The position numbers and the translations under genes were made by a program. 64,000 bases of DNA from Dictyobacter formicarum (GTDB lineage Bacteria; Chloroflexota; Ktedonobacteria; Ktedonobacterales; Ktedonobacteraceae), in assembly GCF_016587435.1 (NCBI RefSeq), contig NZ_BNJJ01000017.1, forward strand, positions 124,001 to 188,000, written 5' to 3'. Positions 33,744 to 42,109 of this stretch are shown in pieces (the stretch's first letter is position 1; each line of letters opens with the position of its first letter). Under the pieces are notes generated by a model. That model worked only from the letters and a program-made list of their open reading frames with translations, was not told the DNA's origin and made no database searches.

Positions 33744-34082
33744 TTAGCAACCGCCGCAGCCGCCCTCATAGCCGCCGTACCAGGAACCACCTTCATAGCC
33801 GCATTCGCCGCCACCGAAAAATCCATAGCCACCGGAGCGACGGAAGCCACCACGGTACCATGGGCCACCAGAGCGGCGGAAGCCGGGAATAGGATCAACC
33901 GGAAGGAGTCCACAGGTTAGGAATGGATCCCGGCCGCAGAAAGCGCCATTAACCGTCGCGAGAGCGTCATCGGCCAACTCAATTGAACCGATAGGACTCT
34001 GTGGCAGCTGTGCGCGCTCCTCGCTGCTGAGGCTCTCTGAATACTGTGCATCTTTCCATGCTCGTGCAATATCAATGCTCAT
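33744..34082 (-). CDS. RiPP precursor, mersacidin/lichenicidin-like leader, Gly/Tyr/Cys-rich core
   Basis: A 112-residue peptide. Its leader (DIARAWKDAQYSESL, EERAQLPQSPIG, ELADDALATVNGA) is paralogous to that of the gene at 31122, with 32 of 47 residues identical. The core is quite different: five cysteines, many Gly, Tyr, Trp and Arg residues, and repeats such as GGFRRSGG and EGGSWYGGYEGG, ending in CGGC. The ribosome binding site is weak (ACGAAAGG). The shared leader with a variable core is the hallmark of a precursor family whose common leader is read by one enzyme. No such enzyme lies in the window. Confidence 0.75.
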   Translation of the reverse strand: MSIDIARAWKDAQYSESLSSEERAQLPQSPIGSIELADDALATVNGAFCGRDPFLTCGLLPVDPIPGFRRSGGPWYRGGFRRSGGYGFFGGGECGYEGGSWYGGYEGGCGGC

Positions 34083-34253
34083 AATGTGTTTTACCTTTCG
34101 TTAACTAAAAATGTTTTTTTAAGGTATCACCAATAACGATAAGTTGATGGAATTGCCTATGTTCATGTATTTATGGATGGACCAGAACCCATAAGCGACA
34201 TAAACAATATAAACAACTCGGATACTTATTTCGTTTTTTTCTTTGCGAATTTG

Positions 34254-34290
34254 GATACCTAAATGCATTATAAAAAGGACCAAAACAAGC
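34254..34290 (-). promoter_or_regulatory. Conserved promoter block, precursor locus 2
   Basis: This block is homologous to 31629-31665 (33 of 37 bases), again with TATAAT on the minus strand and the upstream word GCTTGTTTTGG. It lies 185 bases before the precursor start codon. Confidence 0.6.
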
Positions 34291-34466
34291 GACGGGTAAA
34301 AAATAGGATTTATATTGTCTATTTTTTCAGACAGCACACGAAAATATTACTTATGTTTAGTACATATGAATAAAGCGTCAGAGTGAGGAGATAGATGAGC
34401 AAAGTCAAAGATGCCGATTTGGGAGGAAGTTTGTGCTCATCAGGGATCGTCGATCAATATCTTTGC

Positions 34467-34523
34467 ACCAATTTTTGATTTGTGAAAAAAATGAATAAGA
34501 TGTTAGGGAATTGGCCAATTTTT
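34467..34523 (-). promoter_or_regulatory. Conserved distal element, precursor locus 2
   Basis: ACCAATTTT, twelve bases, AAAATGAATA, eleven bases, AATTGGCCAATTTTTT. It matches the element at 31840-31895 in words, order and distance from the precursor start (385 versus 386 bases). The remainder of spacer 34083-34788 shows no gene apart from the palindrome at 34694. Confidence 0.55.
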
Positions 34524-34693
34524 TGGAGGATTACGCTATCCAAATGGCAAAAAAGATGCCAGAAAACGCAACTGATGCTAAGTAGTGCCGGGTAGAGATA
34601 CTGTAAGAGAAATTGCAGACCTCGGCCAGTAAAGGTTGCGGGCTGACGACAGTTTTTTCAGGGCTCATATAAATAAACCCTACACACTGCTCA

Positions 34694-34711
34694 TACGTAT
34701 ACGTATACGTA
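34694..34711. promoter_or_regulatory. Triple TACGTA palindrome
   Basis: TACGTA is repeated three times without spacing, giving an 18-base perfect palindrome. It lies 78 bases upstream of the 39-residue membrane peptide gene, so it may be an operator. The regulator is unknown. Confidence 0.4.
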
Positions 34712-34788
34712 GCGTTCAACGTACAAGCGGATTTGTCAAAGTTGATAGAAGAAGCAAGCATGTGTAGCTGTGTGAAAGGACTTGCTCG

Positions 34789-34908
34789 ATGGACCAAAAG
34801 AAGCCGCCAGTTGGCAAAACGCTGGTCTGGATGTATGGGGTTGTTGCCTCTTTTGTAACCGTATATGTGGTAGGAGGTATCCTGCTCGAAAAGATATGGC
34901 ACAAGTAG
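34789..34908 (+). CDS. 39-residue single-TM mini-protein, unknown
   Basis: A short ORF preceded by GAAAGGA. The peptide starts MDQKKPPVGKTLVW, has one hydrophobic helix (MYGVVASFVTVYVVGGILL) and ends in EKIWHK. The layout is a basic N-terminus, a single membrane span and a short charged C-terminus, as in small membrane regulators or subunits. It lies downstream of an 18-base TACGTA palindrome and upstream of a terminator hairpin (34944-34997), so it looks like an independent transcription unit. No family was recognised. Confidence 0.55.
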   Translation: MDQKKPPVGKTLVWMYGVVASFVTVYVVGGILLEKIWHK

Positions 34909-34943
34909 CAAGCGGCCCATAGATTATATGTAGAATCGAGGGA

Positions 34944-34997
34944 GGAGCGTGTTGCGGATTAGCCGATGTGGGTAATTCGTGGCACGCTCCTTTCTTT
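34944..34997 (+). terminator. Terminator after the mini-protein gene
   Basis: GGAGCGTG (34944-34951) and CACGCTCC (34983-34990) close a stem with further inner pairing, followed by TTTCTTTT. It ends the transcription unit of the mini-protein. Confidence 0.65.
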
Positions 34998-35033
34998 TCA
35001 TAGGGATGTTGAAACAACTTGCAGGAGGCAATG

Positions 35034-35452
35034 ATGAAGCGACCACTTGATGATCTTTCGGCGCAATCCTTGATTGAGATGATAGAGGCAAATACGAGCG
35101 AGTTCTTGCTGGCCCTGGGACGCCTGGGTGGTGGTGAGGAACGCAATGAGGCAAACTGGGTTGGCGCCATGCCATGTATCGCAAGATTGGTTTTGACGAG
35201 GATGGGTTATGGCATCACTATCTGGGCTGGTGGAACGGTGATCCGGTGGCCACGACATCGCTATTTCTGGGAGCCGGTGTGGCAGGCATCTACTTTGTCT
35301 TTACCCTTCCGGCAGCGCGCTGTCAGGGCATCGGGGCCGCCATTACATTGGCTGCATTGCAGGACGCCAGCAGGCGCGGCTACCGGGTGGGCGTATTAGG
35401 GTCATCCTCAATGGGCTATTCGGTCTACCAGCGCCTGGGCTTTCAGGAATAG
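35034..35452 (+). pseudogene. GNAT acetyltransferase remnant with internal deletion and frameshift
   Basis: The N-terminal part, MMKRPLDDLSAQSLIEMIEA followed by NTSEFLLALGRL, is that of a ~260-residue GNAT protein. After about 45 codons the reading frame changes. The homology resumes near 35174 with the C-terminal acetyl-CoA-binding domain (WHHYLGWWNGDPVATTS, then AARCQGIGAAITLAALQDA and MGYSVYQRLGFQE). Roughly 120 or more residues of the middle are missing. The coenzyme A loop R-x-x-G-I-G is intact, but the protein cannot be made as one chain. It lies directly next to the IS607 element, so the deletion may be linked to transposition. Confidence 0.75.
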
Positions 35453-35496
35453 TTGCTAACTTTATGGACACGTATTCCATGCCCACATCGCCAGCC

Positions 35497-36912
35497 TTAA
35501 CCTACGTCCGTTGACATCTCTGAGCACGCCCAAAGATCCAACTGGACGGGAGGTTCCACTACGAGGAACCTGAATTTCTGCTTCCACTGCTCATGTCTGC
35601 TCAAGAGCAGGGCTTTGATTTCCTTTTGGTTCTGGCACGCGCGTAATTGCTGATCGCCGAGCCGCGACGCAATATTCTGTGAGGCGTTGGTGTCCGCGTG
35701 GGCCGTGTGACCGCACACCCGACAGCAGAACGTCTGCTGATTCGGTCTGTTTTTGCGGTCCGCGTAATGGCACACGTGGCACTCTTGCGAAGAATAGGCG
35801 CTCTTGACCTTCGTTGCGGCGACCCCGCGTTTGGTGGCATTCCACTCGATTTGCGCGGGAATATGCGCAAGATTCGATGCGCGCATGTAGGCATTCATAG
35901 CGCGGGCTTTGAAGCGCATGGAAGCCACGGAAAGCTGTTCGTAGGCAAATTGGCAGCCCTCATGCTCGCTAAAGCAGAGGTTGACGGCTCGGTTGATCTC
36001 TTGTCGCACATGACGAATGAGCCGCTGCCCCGTCGCGCTCGACGTTGATGGGCGCTTTTCCTTCGCCATGCCCTTCTTTTCTAGGCACTTCCTGAGCTTG
36101 GCCTTCCGGCGGCGTTTCTCCCGGTCCCGCTTCTGGCGCTCCCTCAGACGCCCATTGAATGATCCGTACTGCTTCCCATCTGAGGTGGTGATGAAGTTGG
36201 CGATCCCCACATCCACGCCGATCACAGGTGCATCAGCATCGATCTGGGCCGCGACCGTCTCATCGTACGACAGCGTTAACCACCACGTCCCGTTTCGTTT
36301 GTTCAGCGTCACGCTGCTGTTGATCGTGCGACGCTTGCCCGTTTCGGGAGCAGTGAACTGCTCTTTGTGGTAGCCAGCGAGCTTCACCGGAATGAGCAGC
36401 GGATTGCCTTTGTCGAGAGTTGAAACCTTGAGCCAGTAGTCGAAGGCGGTATCGGTGGCCTCTTCGAGTTTGACAACATTGCCATTCGCTTGAATGCACA
36501 CCTCCCGCAAGACTGGAACATTCCACTCCCGCCACTCGGGTTCTTTGGCGTTTTCTTCAAGCGTGCCGTCTGCTTTTTGTTCCTGGTAATCCGCAAGCGC
36601 GTCGAGGGAGTCTTGATAGGCATTGGCCCGATTGCTCCGCCATGATTTGGCGACACCTGCCGCCTGTTGGATCGCATTGCGGTGCCACCGCTCGGAGAGA
36701 CATGTGAGAAAGCAGGGAGCCCGAAAGCCATTGGGAAGTTCATCGGTGCAAAACAGCGTCGTGTACTGCTGAGTCAACTCAAGATACACCTCGGCAAGCT
36801 GATCCAGGGCGATGAGCTTGCCTGGATTGGCTGCTTCCAGCCCGATATGCGTGACCGCTTTCGTAATGGTTTGCGGTTCACCCTTCTTCGCACGTTTCTT
36901 GCGTTTCTTCAT
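35497..36912 (-). CDS. tnpB: TnpB-type RNA-guided nuclease of an IS607 element
   Basis: A 471-residue TnpB. The split RuvC site is complete: D234 in VIGVDVGIANF, E325 in FAYEQLSVASM and D407 in GHTAHADTNASQNIA. The zinc-finger cysteines are C378/C381 and C397/C400. In studied relatives TnpB cuts DNA guided by an RNA made from the element's right end, favouring element retention. Here that RNA would overlap the 3' end of this gene near 35450-35600. Its start overlaps the recombinase gene by 35 bases. It is longer than the ~400-residue norm because of a basic N-terminus of about 20 residues and a tail. It appears intact. Confidence 0.88.
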   Translation of the reverse strand: MKKRKKRAKKGEPQTITKAVTHIGLEAANPGKLIALDQLAEVYLELTQQYTTLFCTDELPNGFRAPCFLTCLSERWHRNAIQQAAGVAKSWRSNRANAYQDSLDALADYQEQKADGTLEENAKEPEWREWNVPVLREVCIQANGNVVKLEEATDTAFDYWLKVSTLDKGNPLLIPVKLAGYHKEQFTAPETGKRRTINSSVTLNKRNGTWWLTLSYDETVAAQIDADAPVIGVDVGIANFITTSDGKQYGSFNGRLRERQKRDREKRRRKAKLRKCLEKKGMAKEKRPSTSSATGQRLIRHVRQEINRAVNLCFSEHEGCQFAYEQLSVASMRFKARAMNAYMRASNLAHIPAQIEWNATKRGVAATKVKSAYSSQECHVCHYADRKNRPNQQTFCCRVCGHTAHADTNASQNIASRLGDQQLRACQNQKEIKALLLSRHEQWKQKFRFLVVEPPVQLDLWACSEMSTDVG

Positions 36913-37489
36913 GGCTTCCCTGCTTCAATACCTGAACAATCTGTTCCGTTTTGCGTTTCGCTCGGCGCTGCCCATACAACCTGGCGCAGCATGAGTAGAT
37001 CATGCTGGTCAGATCAGCGAGCAAGTCTTCGGTCCCATTCTCTGCTTGATTGACGACTTCAATCTCTCGCCCGTAGGTCTTGAGCAACGTTTCGATGTAG
37101 CGAAAACCAAAGCGCGTCCCACGATCCTTGTGTTCAATCACAATACGCCCAATGCTCGGATCAGCGAGCAGCGCGAGAAACTTGGGTCGATTGTCATTGA
37201 CTCCCGATCCGATTTCTTTGACAACTTTACTCACCTGATAGCCACGCACAGTACAGTAGGCAACCAATCGCTCAGCCTGGCTGTCCAGGTTTGCTTTGTT
37301 CTCTGCGGACGACACTCGCGTGTAGACGGCAACGTTGGACATGGAAGGCGCTTCTTTCACGGGGACCGGTTCTGTGATCAGAATAGTCCCCGTATCCATT
37401 TGGTGTCCAGAGATCTTGCCTGCCTTGTACCACCTCCAGGCGGTGCGGTAGCTAATGCCCTGTTGTTTCGCATAATCGATCAATTTCAT
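36878..37489 (-). CDS. tnpA: IS607-type serine recombinase (TnpA)
   Basis: A 203-residue transposase. An N-terminal MerR-like helix-turn-helix (LIDYAKQQGISYRTAWRWYK) precedes a serine resolvase domain. The catalytic serine is in VAVYTRVSSAENKANLDSQ (near residue 60), with the downstream RIVIEHKDRGTRFGF motif. This order, HTH first, is specific to IS607. It should cut and join the element ends through a serine-DNA intermediate and needs almost no target specificity. The overlap with tnpB gives a standard two-gene IS607 element. Element ends could not be fixed, because IS607 has no inverted repeats or target duplication. Confidence 0.88.
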   Translation of the reverse strand: MKLIDYAKQQGISYRTAWRWYKAGKISGHQMDTGTILITEPVPVKEAPSMSNVAVYTRVSSAENKANLDSQAERLVAYCTVRGYQVSKVVKEIGSGVNDNRPKFLALLADPSIGRIVIEHKDRGTRFGFRYIETLLKTYGREIEVVNQAENGTEDLLADLTSMIYSCCARLYGQRRAKRKTEQIVQVLKQGSHEETQETCEEG

Positions 37490-37593
37490 AGCGTAATTAT
37501 AGCATACATGGCAGCTTTTGTCTATAGCTGTCTATTAATCGAGCGAACGTTTTCAATACTGCCGGATCGAAATGTATGAGTGGACTCCTAAGG

Positions 37594-38541
37594 TTAGCTC
37601 ATCAGCCACTGCATAATGTAGCGGACGTTGGCGTTATGGGCTCCGCTATAGAATGAGCGGTCGAGGGGATCAGGAATTTCGATCATGCGAGATGCGTCAG
37701 TAACCACCTCATCGAGCGAGTAGTCAATAAGGGTAGAGGCCCGCTCTAAGTCTGCCTCTGTTGGAATCTGGCGTGTCAGCACGGTGCGGCAGCGCCGTTC
37801 TATCTCTCGAAAATAGGTTAGATTCGCGTTGATGATGCCCGGGCTGGTTGTTCCACCGTGCGAGCAGAGGACGTGTTGGGGTTGGAAGCTTGCGAAACGC
37901 TCCAGGGTTGTGAACATGCTCTGCACGCCAGCAACGTTTTCTATCAACGGCACAGGCGTCTCAACGGCGTCGAACGCGAGCAACAATCGCAGTTCAGGGA
38001 TCCAGGCGGCAATATGATCCTGGCAATGTCCCGGCGCACTAAATAGCTCAACCGTCAGATCGCCACCATACAGCGAGAGCCTGTCATGAAAGGTTATTGT
38101 CGGAGGAGTGAGGGCGACCGAATGGAAATGGTTGGGATAGCTGCTCTGAAAGTTGGCCAGAAACGTCTGCTCTTTCTCTGACTGCAGGCGTGTTCGACAA
38201 TGCTCGTGCGCGATAATTGGCATGGTCCGCTCTCCTGTAAAGTAGCTGTTCCCCCAGGCATGATCCCAGTCCGCGTGGCTATTCATGACCAGCAATGGTC
38301 GTTTGACGGGATCAGCTGATATATCCTCGAAGACCGTGGACATATCCTCAGGGCGAATCAACGTATCACAAAGCAGACGAAATCGATCCGTTACCAGAAG
38401 ATAACAATCGACCTCCATCCCATCGAACTCTTCTGGCCCTGAGAAGTTGTTGGGGCAGACACGTAGACGGCTACCGCGATAGACGCGCACCCGATTATCC
38501 TGGCTCATCTCGGGCACAGCAAAGATATCTGACATTGGCAT
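37594..38541 (-). CDS. Metallo-beta-lactamase-fold hydrolase
   Basis: A 315-residue MBL-fold protein. The metal motif is NSHADWDHAWGNSYF, with later histidines in APGHCQDHIAAW and LCSHGGTT. The first histidine-rich motif has the HxxxDH form in place of HxHxDH, as in several MBL subfamilies. Such enzymes hydrolyse thioesters, lactones or other esters, and no substrate is evident. The start at 38541 follows TTGGAGCC. It lies between the IS607 element and the fragment of a FAD monooxygenase. Confidence 0.82.
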   Translation of the reverse strand: MPMSDIFAVPEMSQDNRVRVYRGSRLRVCPNNFSGPEEFDGMEVDCYLLVTDRFRLLCDTLIRPEDMSTVFEDISADPVKRPLLVMNSHADWDHAWGNSYFTGERTMPIIAHEHCRTRLQSEKEQTFLANFQSSYPNHFHSVALTPPTITFHDRLSLYGGDLTVELFSAPGHCQDHIAAWIPELRLLLAFDAVETPVPLIENVAGVQSMFTTLERFASFQPQHVLCSHGGTTSPGIINANLTYFREIERRCRTVLTRQIPTEADLERASTLIDYSLDEVVTDASRMIEIPDPLDRSFYSGAHNANVRYIMQWLMS

Positions 38542-38722
38542 TGGTTCGGCTCCAATCTATTGAGGTATGTTGTTGATCGACGATTTATGCTTCTCATCTT
38601 AACCTTTCCTCGCCAGTTCTGTCCATCTGATGAAACATGTTTCTAACTGCCGATATAATGCTCATATTACTGCAACACCGTTTTCGATAGTTGCAGTAAT
38701 ATGAAATCCGAGGCGGCCTTGC

Positions 38723-39055
38723 TTATTCAAATGCAAGGCATAGTATTTTTCTCAGAACCTGCTCCAGAGTCTGGGTGGGATCTGATGGTAATATATGGAT
38801 GCGCCAGGCAATGAATCCGTCGGGGCGCACCAGTACGGCCCCAGTAGTGGTGATGCCATAGGCTGATTGGAATTGATGCTCTGGATCGGCGTATGCTTGA
38901 TGATCTCCAATACCGTAGACGGTGAGTGGAATATTTAGTTTGTTGGATGCATTGGTAATGGGTTCGGACCAGGCGCTGCTGTCGGCGGTTTTGCTCCAAT
39001 CTGTGATAAAAAATGATAGAAGGAAGGCATAGATGAGCAGTATAAAGTGGAGGAG
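38723..39055 (-). pseudogene. C-terminal fragment of a FAD-dependent aromatic monooxygenase
   Basis: Reading leftward from about 39055 to the TAA at 38723 gives a frame without a start codon. It encodes SAYGITTTGAVLVRPDGFIA, followed by WRIHILPSD and a short helix. The GAVLVRPDGFIAWR motif is the hallmark of the thioredoxin-like C-terminal domain of PHBH/phenol-hydroxylase-type FAD monooxygenases. Only about 100 of the usual ~500 residues remain. An in-frame TGA lies just upstream at the end of the homology, so this is a decayed remnant. Confidence 0.7.
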
Positions 39056-39075
39056 GGTGATGCCGCATCACCCTC
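39053..39075 (-). terminator. Hairpin after the MalT-like regulator gene
   Basis: GAGGGTGATGC and GCATCACCCTC form 11-bp arms around a single base, 23 bases beyond the regulator's stop codon on the minus strand. There is no T-tract, so the role is uncertain. Confidence 0.4.
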
Positions 39076-39097
39076 GCTGGTGAAATTTGAGCACCGC

Positions 39098-42000
39098 TTA
39101 GAAAAGACGACGACGTTGAATAGTGGTCTGCAACTCGCGGCGAGTATGCACGCCGAGCTTGCGATAGATACTGCGCACCTGAGTCTTTACAGTATTAATC
39201 GAGACGACCAACTCGCGTGCGATCTGGGGATAAGAAAGGTCCGCCAGCAACAGGCGTAGCACATGCTGCTCCTGACGCGATAGCGGCTCAGGCGTAGCCA
39301 TAAAGGGTGTGCTGGTTGGTCCAAAGGCCTGGAGCAGAGATTGCAGATAACGGGCTAGTGCGGGTTCATATATCTGCCGCTGCAACGAGCGCAGCAGAAC
39401 CGCAGTCTCTTCCCCCTGATCCAGAAACAGGCGGTGGTAGCCCTCAGTATGGGTACGTATAAGGATCGTCTGCAGTGTTTGACGCACTTGAAGGGTACGA
39501 CGCTGGTCATATTGTATTCTAGCCACCAGCAGCTGCATCTCCAGCCATGCACGTTCACGCCCGGCAGCCTGCGCGGCTTCTTGTAGTCGAGAGAGCAAGC
39601 TAGCAGCCGTTGAGAAATCCTTCTGGAGTACCAGCAGGTGGGCCTGCAGCACATCAAACTGCTCCTGGAGTGGCTCTGGTATTCCCGTTGCCTGGGGAAT
39701 GATCGTAGAGAGTTGATGCTGAACGGTGGCGGTATCACCCTCCAGCAGCAGGAAATGGAGCTGACAGAGTTTGACCTCGTAGGCAAGTGGCTGATGATCT
39801 GGCAGACGAGTTAGCAGAGCAGACAGACGCTGCTGAGCCTGGCCTTTTTGTCCACGCGCATAAGCGATACGCGCCAGTACCAGAGCGGCCTGCGTCTGTA
39901 ACGTCTGGCTCTGTAGTTGCTCACCCAGGGCAATCGCTTCTTGCGCAGCGCGCTCTGCCGCGTCCAGATCATTCCACTCATAGAATAAACGCGCCTGGCC
40001 AATCAAGGCCAGCGATAGATCTTCTACATCTCCTAATTCTCTGGCTTCTTGCAGGACAGACTGATAGCAAGAGGCCGCCAGTCGTAACGCTCCCTGTTCA
40101 AGGTATACGAGTCCCAGGGCCAATGTGCAGCTACGAGCCCCATGCAGATGATGCAGGGACGCCCAGATAGCCTGTGCCTCCTGTAGCGTTTCCTTCGCTC
40201 GTAAGAGCTGACCGGCAAAAAGCTCGCCCGAGCCAAGGATATTCAGGCTCATGCCTCGCCAATGCCTGGCCTCAGCAGGCAGCAACTCCAGGGCCTGGCG
40301 AGCGTAGTTTGCGGCCCGCTCAACGTCGCCGTGCCAGATAGCATGTTGGGCCCGGAACGCAAAGACTTCTCCTAGACGGACCGTATTATCTTGCGCGCGC
40401 CAGCACTCCTCGGCGTGGAGCAACAGAGCATCGATTTGAGCCAGGGCAGCACTGGACGGCGGTGAGGGAGCAAAGCTTAAAGAGAGCACCCTGGCATAGC
40501 TCAAGCAGAGCAAAGGATGGAGGTAGAGTTCTTGTTCTGGTAATTGTTCCAACCAACGACGCAGAGTATGAAACTCTTGCAGGTCATCGAAACCCTGTAG
40601 TGAGAGTATCTGCACCATAATATCGGCGGCTAATGACCTCTCCTCGGCCCACAGGGCGGCCTCGATAGCCTCGGTCAGCATATGGTGCTGCTGATACCAG
40701 ATGCTGGCCTGGCGCGCCGCCTGTAGTATTTTCTCCCTCTCAATGCGATGTCTGGCCTCGGCACGCAGTGCTTCAGCAAAGAGTGGATGGTAGCGATACC
40801 AGGGGCCCGGACCTTCCAACTGCTCCAGGAACAGACCGCGCTGTGCCAGGGATTGCAGGAGCGACGCACTATTCCGTTTATTGGTTACCGCATCACAGAG
40901 GGAAGGCGTCAGGCGATTAAGCATGCTGGTGTGCAACAGAAATGCTTGCAGACTTGCTGGTAGTGTATTCAGAACCTCGTCAATAAAATATTCGTGCAAA
41001 GGTAGTGGCTGGCGAACAAAGCTCGCCAGTTGCTGTTCAAGCGTCTGAGGGGCCTGAGCTTTTTGCAGCGAGAGCGCAAACAGACGCAGACCAGCTGCCC
41101 AACCTTCCAGCCGGGTGTCGATCTGCTGGAGTACCTGGGGAGTCAAAGGGTGGGGAAAAAGAGGCTGCAAAAATGCCGCTAATTCTCCAGGCGTAAAGCG
41201 CAACTCGGCCGTCCCGATTTCACATAGTTCACCCCGAATACGCAACTGCGTCAGTGGCAGGGCCGGCGTGCTACGGGTAATAATAATCAGGTGCATGGTG
41301 TGGGGCAGGTGATCAAGGAAGAATGCTAGCGTTTGATGGATAGTGGGAGAGGTAATCAAATGATAATCTTCCAGCACCAGGATGCCCGGCTCAGTAATGT
41401 GGGCCAGAGCATTCAAGAAGTAGGTGAGGATGGTATCCAGGAAATTTCTCTCATGGAGATGCTGTGAGATCAAGGCCAGTTGCTCAAGAGCAGGCTGTCC
41501 TGGATCGGGCTGGAAAACCTGGCAAGCCGTCATCACATAACGCCAGAAGCGCACTGGATCATTATCATTGGCATCCAGAGATAGCCAGGCCAGGGTGGGA
41601 AGACGCTGCTGCGCCCTGCGCGTGGCCTGCCATTGACTGATCAGCGTAGTCTTGCCACTGCCTGCAGGCGCCGTGAGCAGAGTTAAACGACGCTCCAGTC
41701 CCGAGTCAAGTAACGTAAACAGGCGTTCGCGGGGCACCAGAGACGAAGCAACATGTGGCAGCTGAAACTTTGGTTCAAGCAGAGGAGCTGGCAGCGTACC
41801 CTGCAACTCTAAGCCCACCTCCTCCAGACGAGAACTAGTTATATCAATGCTCTTGCCCACATAGCGCTTAACAATACGCTTGCCCTGGCGTTGATAAGCA
41901 TACCAGTAGCCCTCATCAGTATGTTTGCGCGTCTCTTTGAGCATATTGAAACTCTGCTGCTCGCCTTGAAACGAAAAGGACTTATGGGTATTCAACCAAT

Positions 42001-42109
42001 CGAGCCAGGCAGGTCCTACAGCAGCTAATAGAAAACGGTCGTGCTCGTATAGCTCGTAACGACAAAGTATGCTCGACCACTTTAACGTAAAGAGCGCAGA
42101 CTTTGGCAT
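39098..42109 (-). CDS. MalT-like LuxR-family ATP-dependent regulator
   Basis: A 1003-residue STAND regulator. A ~110-residue N-terminal region contains a KRYVGK motif typical of Ktedonobacteria homologues. The ATPase follows, with Walker A LTAPAGSGKTTL near residue 150 and a Walker B-like ILVLEDYHLI. A long TPR-like helical region follows. The last 65 residues are a LuxR helix-turn-helix (LSRQEQHVLRLLLADLSYPQ, then ELVVSINTVKTQVRSIYRKL). It should be an ATP- and ligand-gated activator, as MalT is. AGAGAGG precedes the ATG. The target genes are unknown, and the divergent MFS gene is a candidate. Confidence 0.9.
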   Translation of the reverse strand: MPKSALFTLKWSSILCRYELYEHDRFLLAAVGPAWLDWLNTHKSFSFQGEQQSFNMLKETRKHTDEGYWYAYQRQGKRIVKRYVGKSIDITSSRLEEVGLELQGTLPAPLLEPKFQLPHVASSLVPRERLFTLLDSGLERRLTLLTAPAGSGKTTLISQWQATRRAQQRLPTLAWLSLDANDNDPVRFWRYVMTACQVFQPDPGQPALEQLALISQHLHERNFLDTILTYFLNALAHITEPGILVLEDYHLITSPTIHQTLAFFLDHLPHTMHLIIITRSTPALPLTQLRIRGELCEIGTAELRFTPGELAAFLQPLFPHPLTPQVLQQIDTRLEGWAAGLRLFALSLQKAQAPQTLEQQLASFVRQPLPLHEYFIDEVLNTLPASLQAFLLHTSMLNRLTPSLCDAVTNKRNSASLLQSLAQRGLFLEQLEGPGPWYRYHPLFAEALRAEARHRIEREKILQAARQASIWYQQHHMLTEAIEAALWAEERSLAADIMVQILSLQGFDDLQEFHTLRRWLEQLPEQELYLHPLLCLSYARVLSLSFAPSPPSSAALAQIDALLLHAEECWRAQDNTVRLGEVFAFRAQHAIWHGDVERAANYARQALELLPAEARHWRGMSLNILGSGELFAGQLLRAKETLQEAQAIWASLHHLHGARSCTLALGLVYLEQGALRLAASCYQSVLQEARELGDVEDLSLALIGQARLFYEWNDLDAAERAAQEAIALGEQLQSQTLQTQAALVLARIAYARGQKGQAQQRLSALLTRLPDHQPLAYEVKLCQLHFLLLEGDTATVQHQLSTIIPQATGIPEPLQEQFDVLQAHLLVLQKDFSTAASLLSRLQEAAQAAGRERAWLEMQLLVARIQYDQRRTLQVRQTLQTILIRTHTEGYHRLFLDQGEETAVLLRSLQRQIYEPALARYLQSLLQAFGPTSTPFMATPEPLSRQEQHVLRLLLADLSYPQIARELVVSINTVKTQVRSIYRKLGVHTRRELQTTIQRRRLF

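Noticed and set aside
38727..39071. A 114-codon minus-strand frame with an ATG
   Set aside because: It is the wrong frame of the FAD monooxygenase fragment, whose conserved motif appears in another minus-strand frame.
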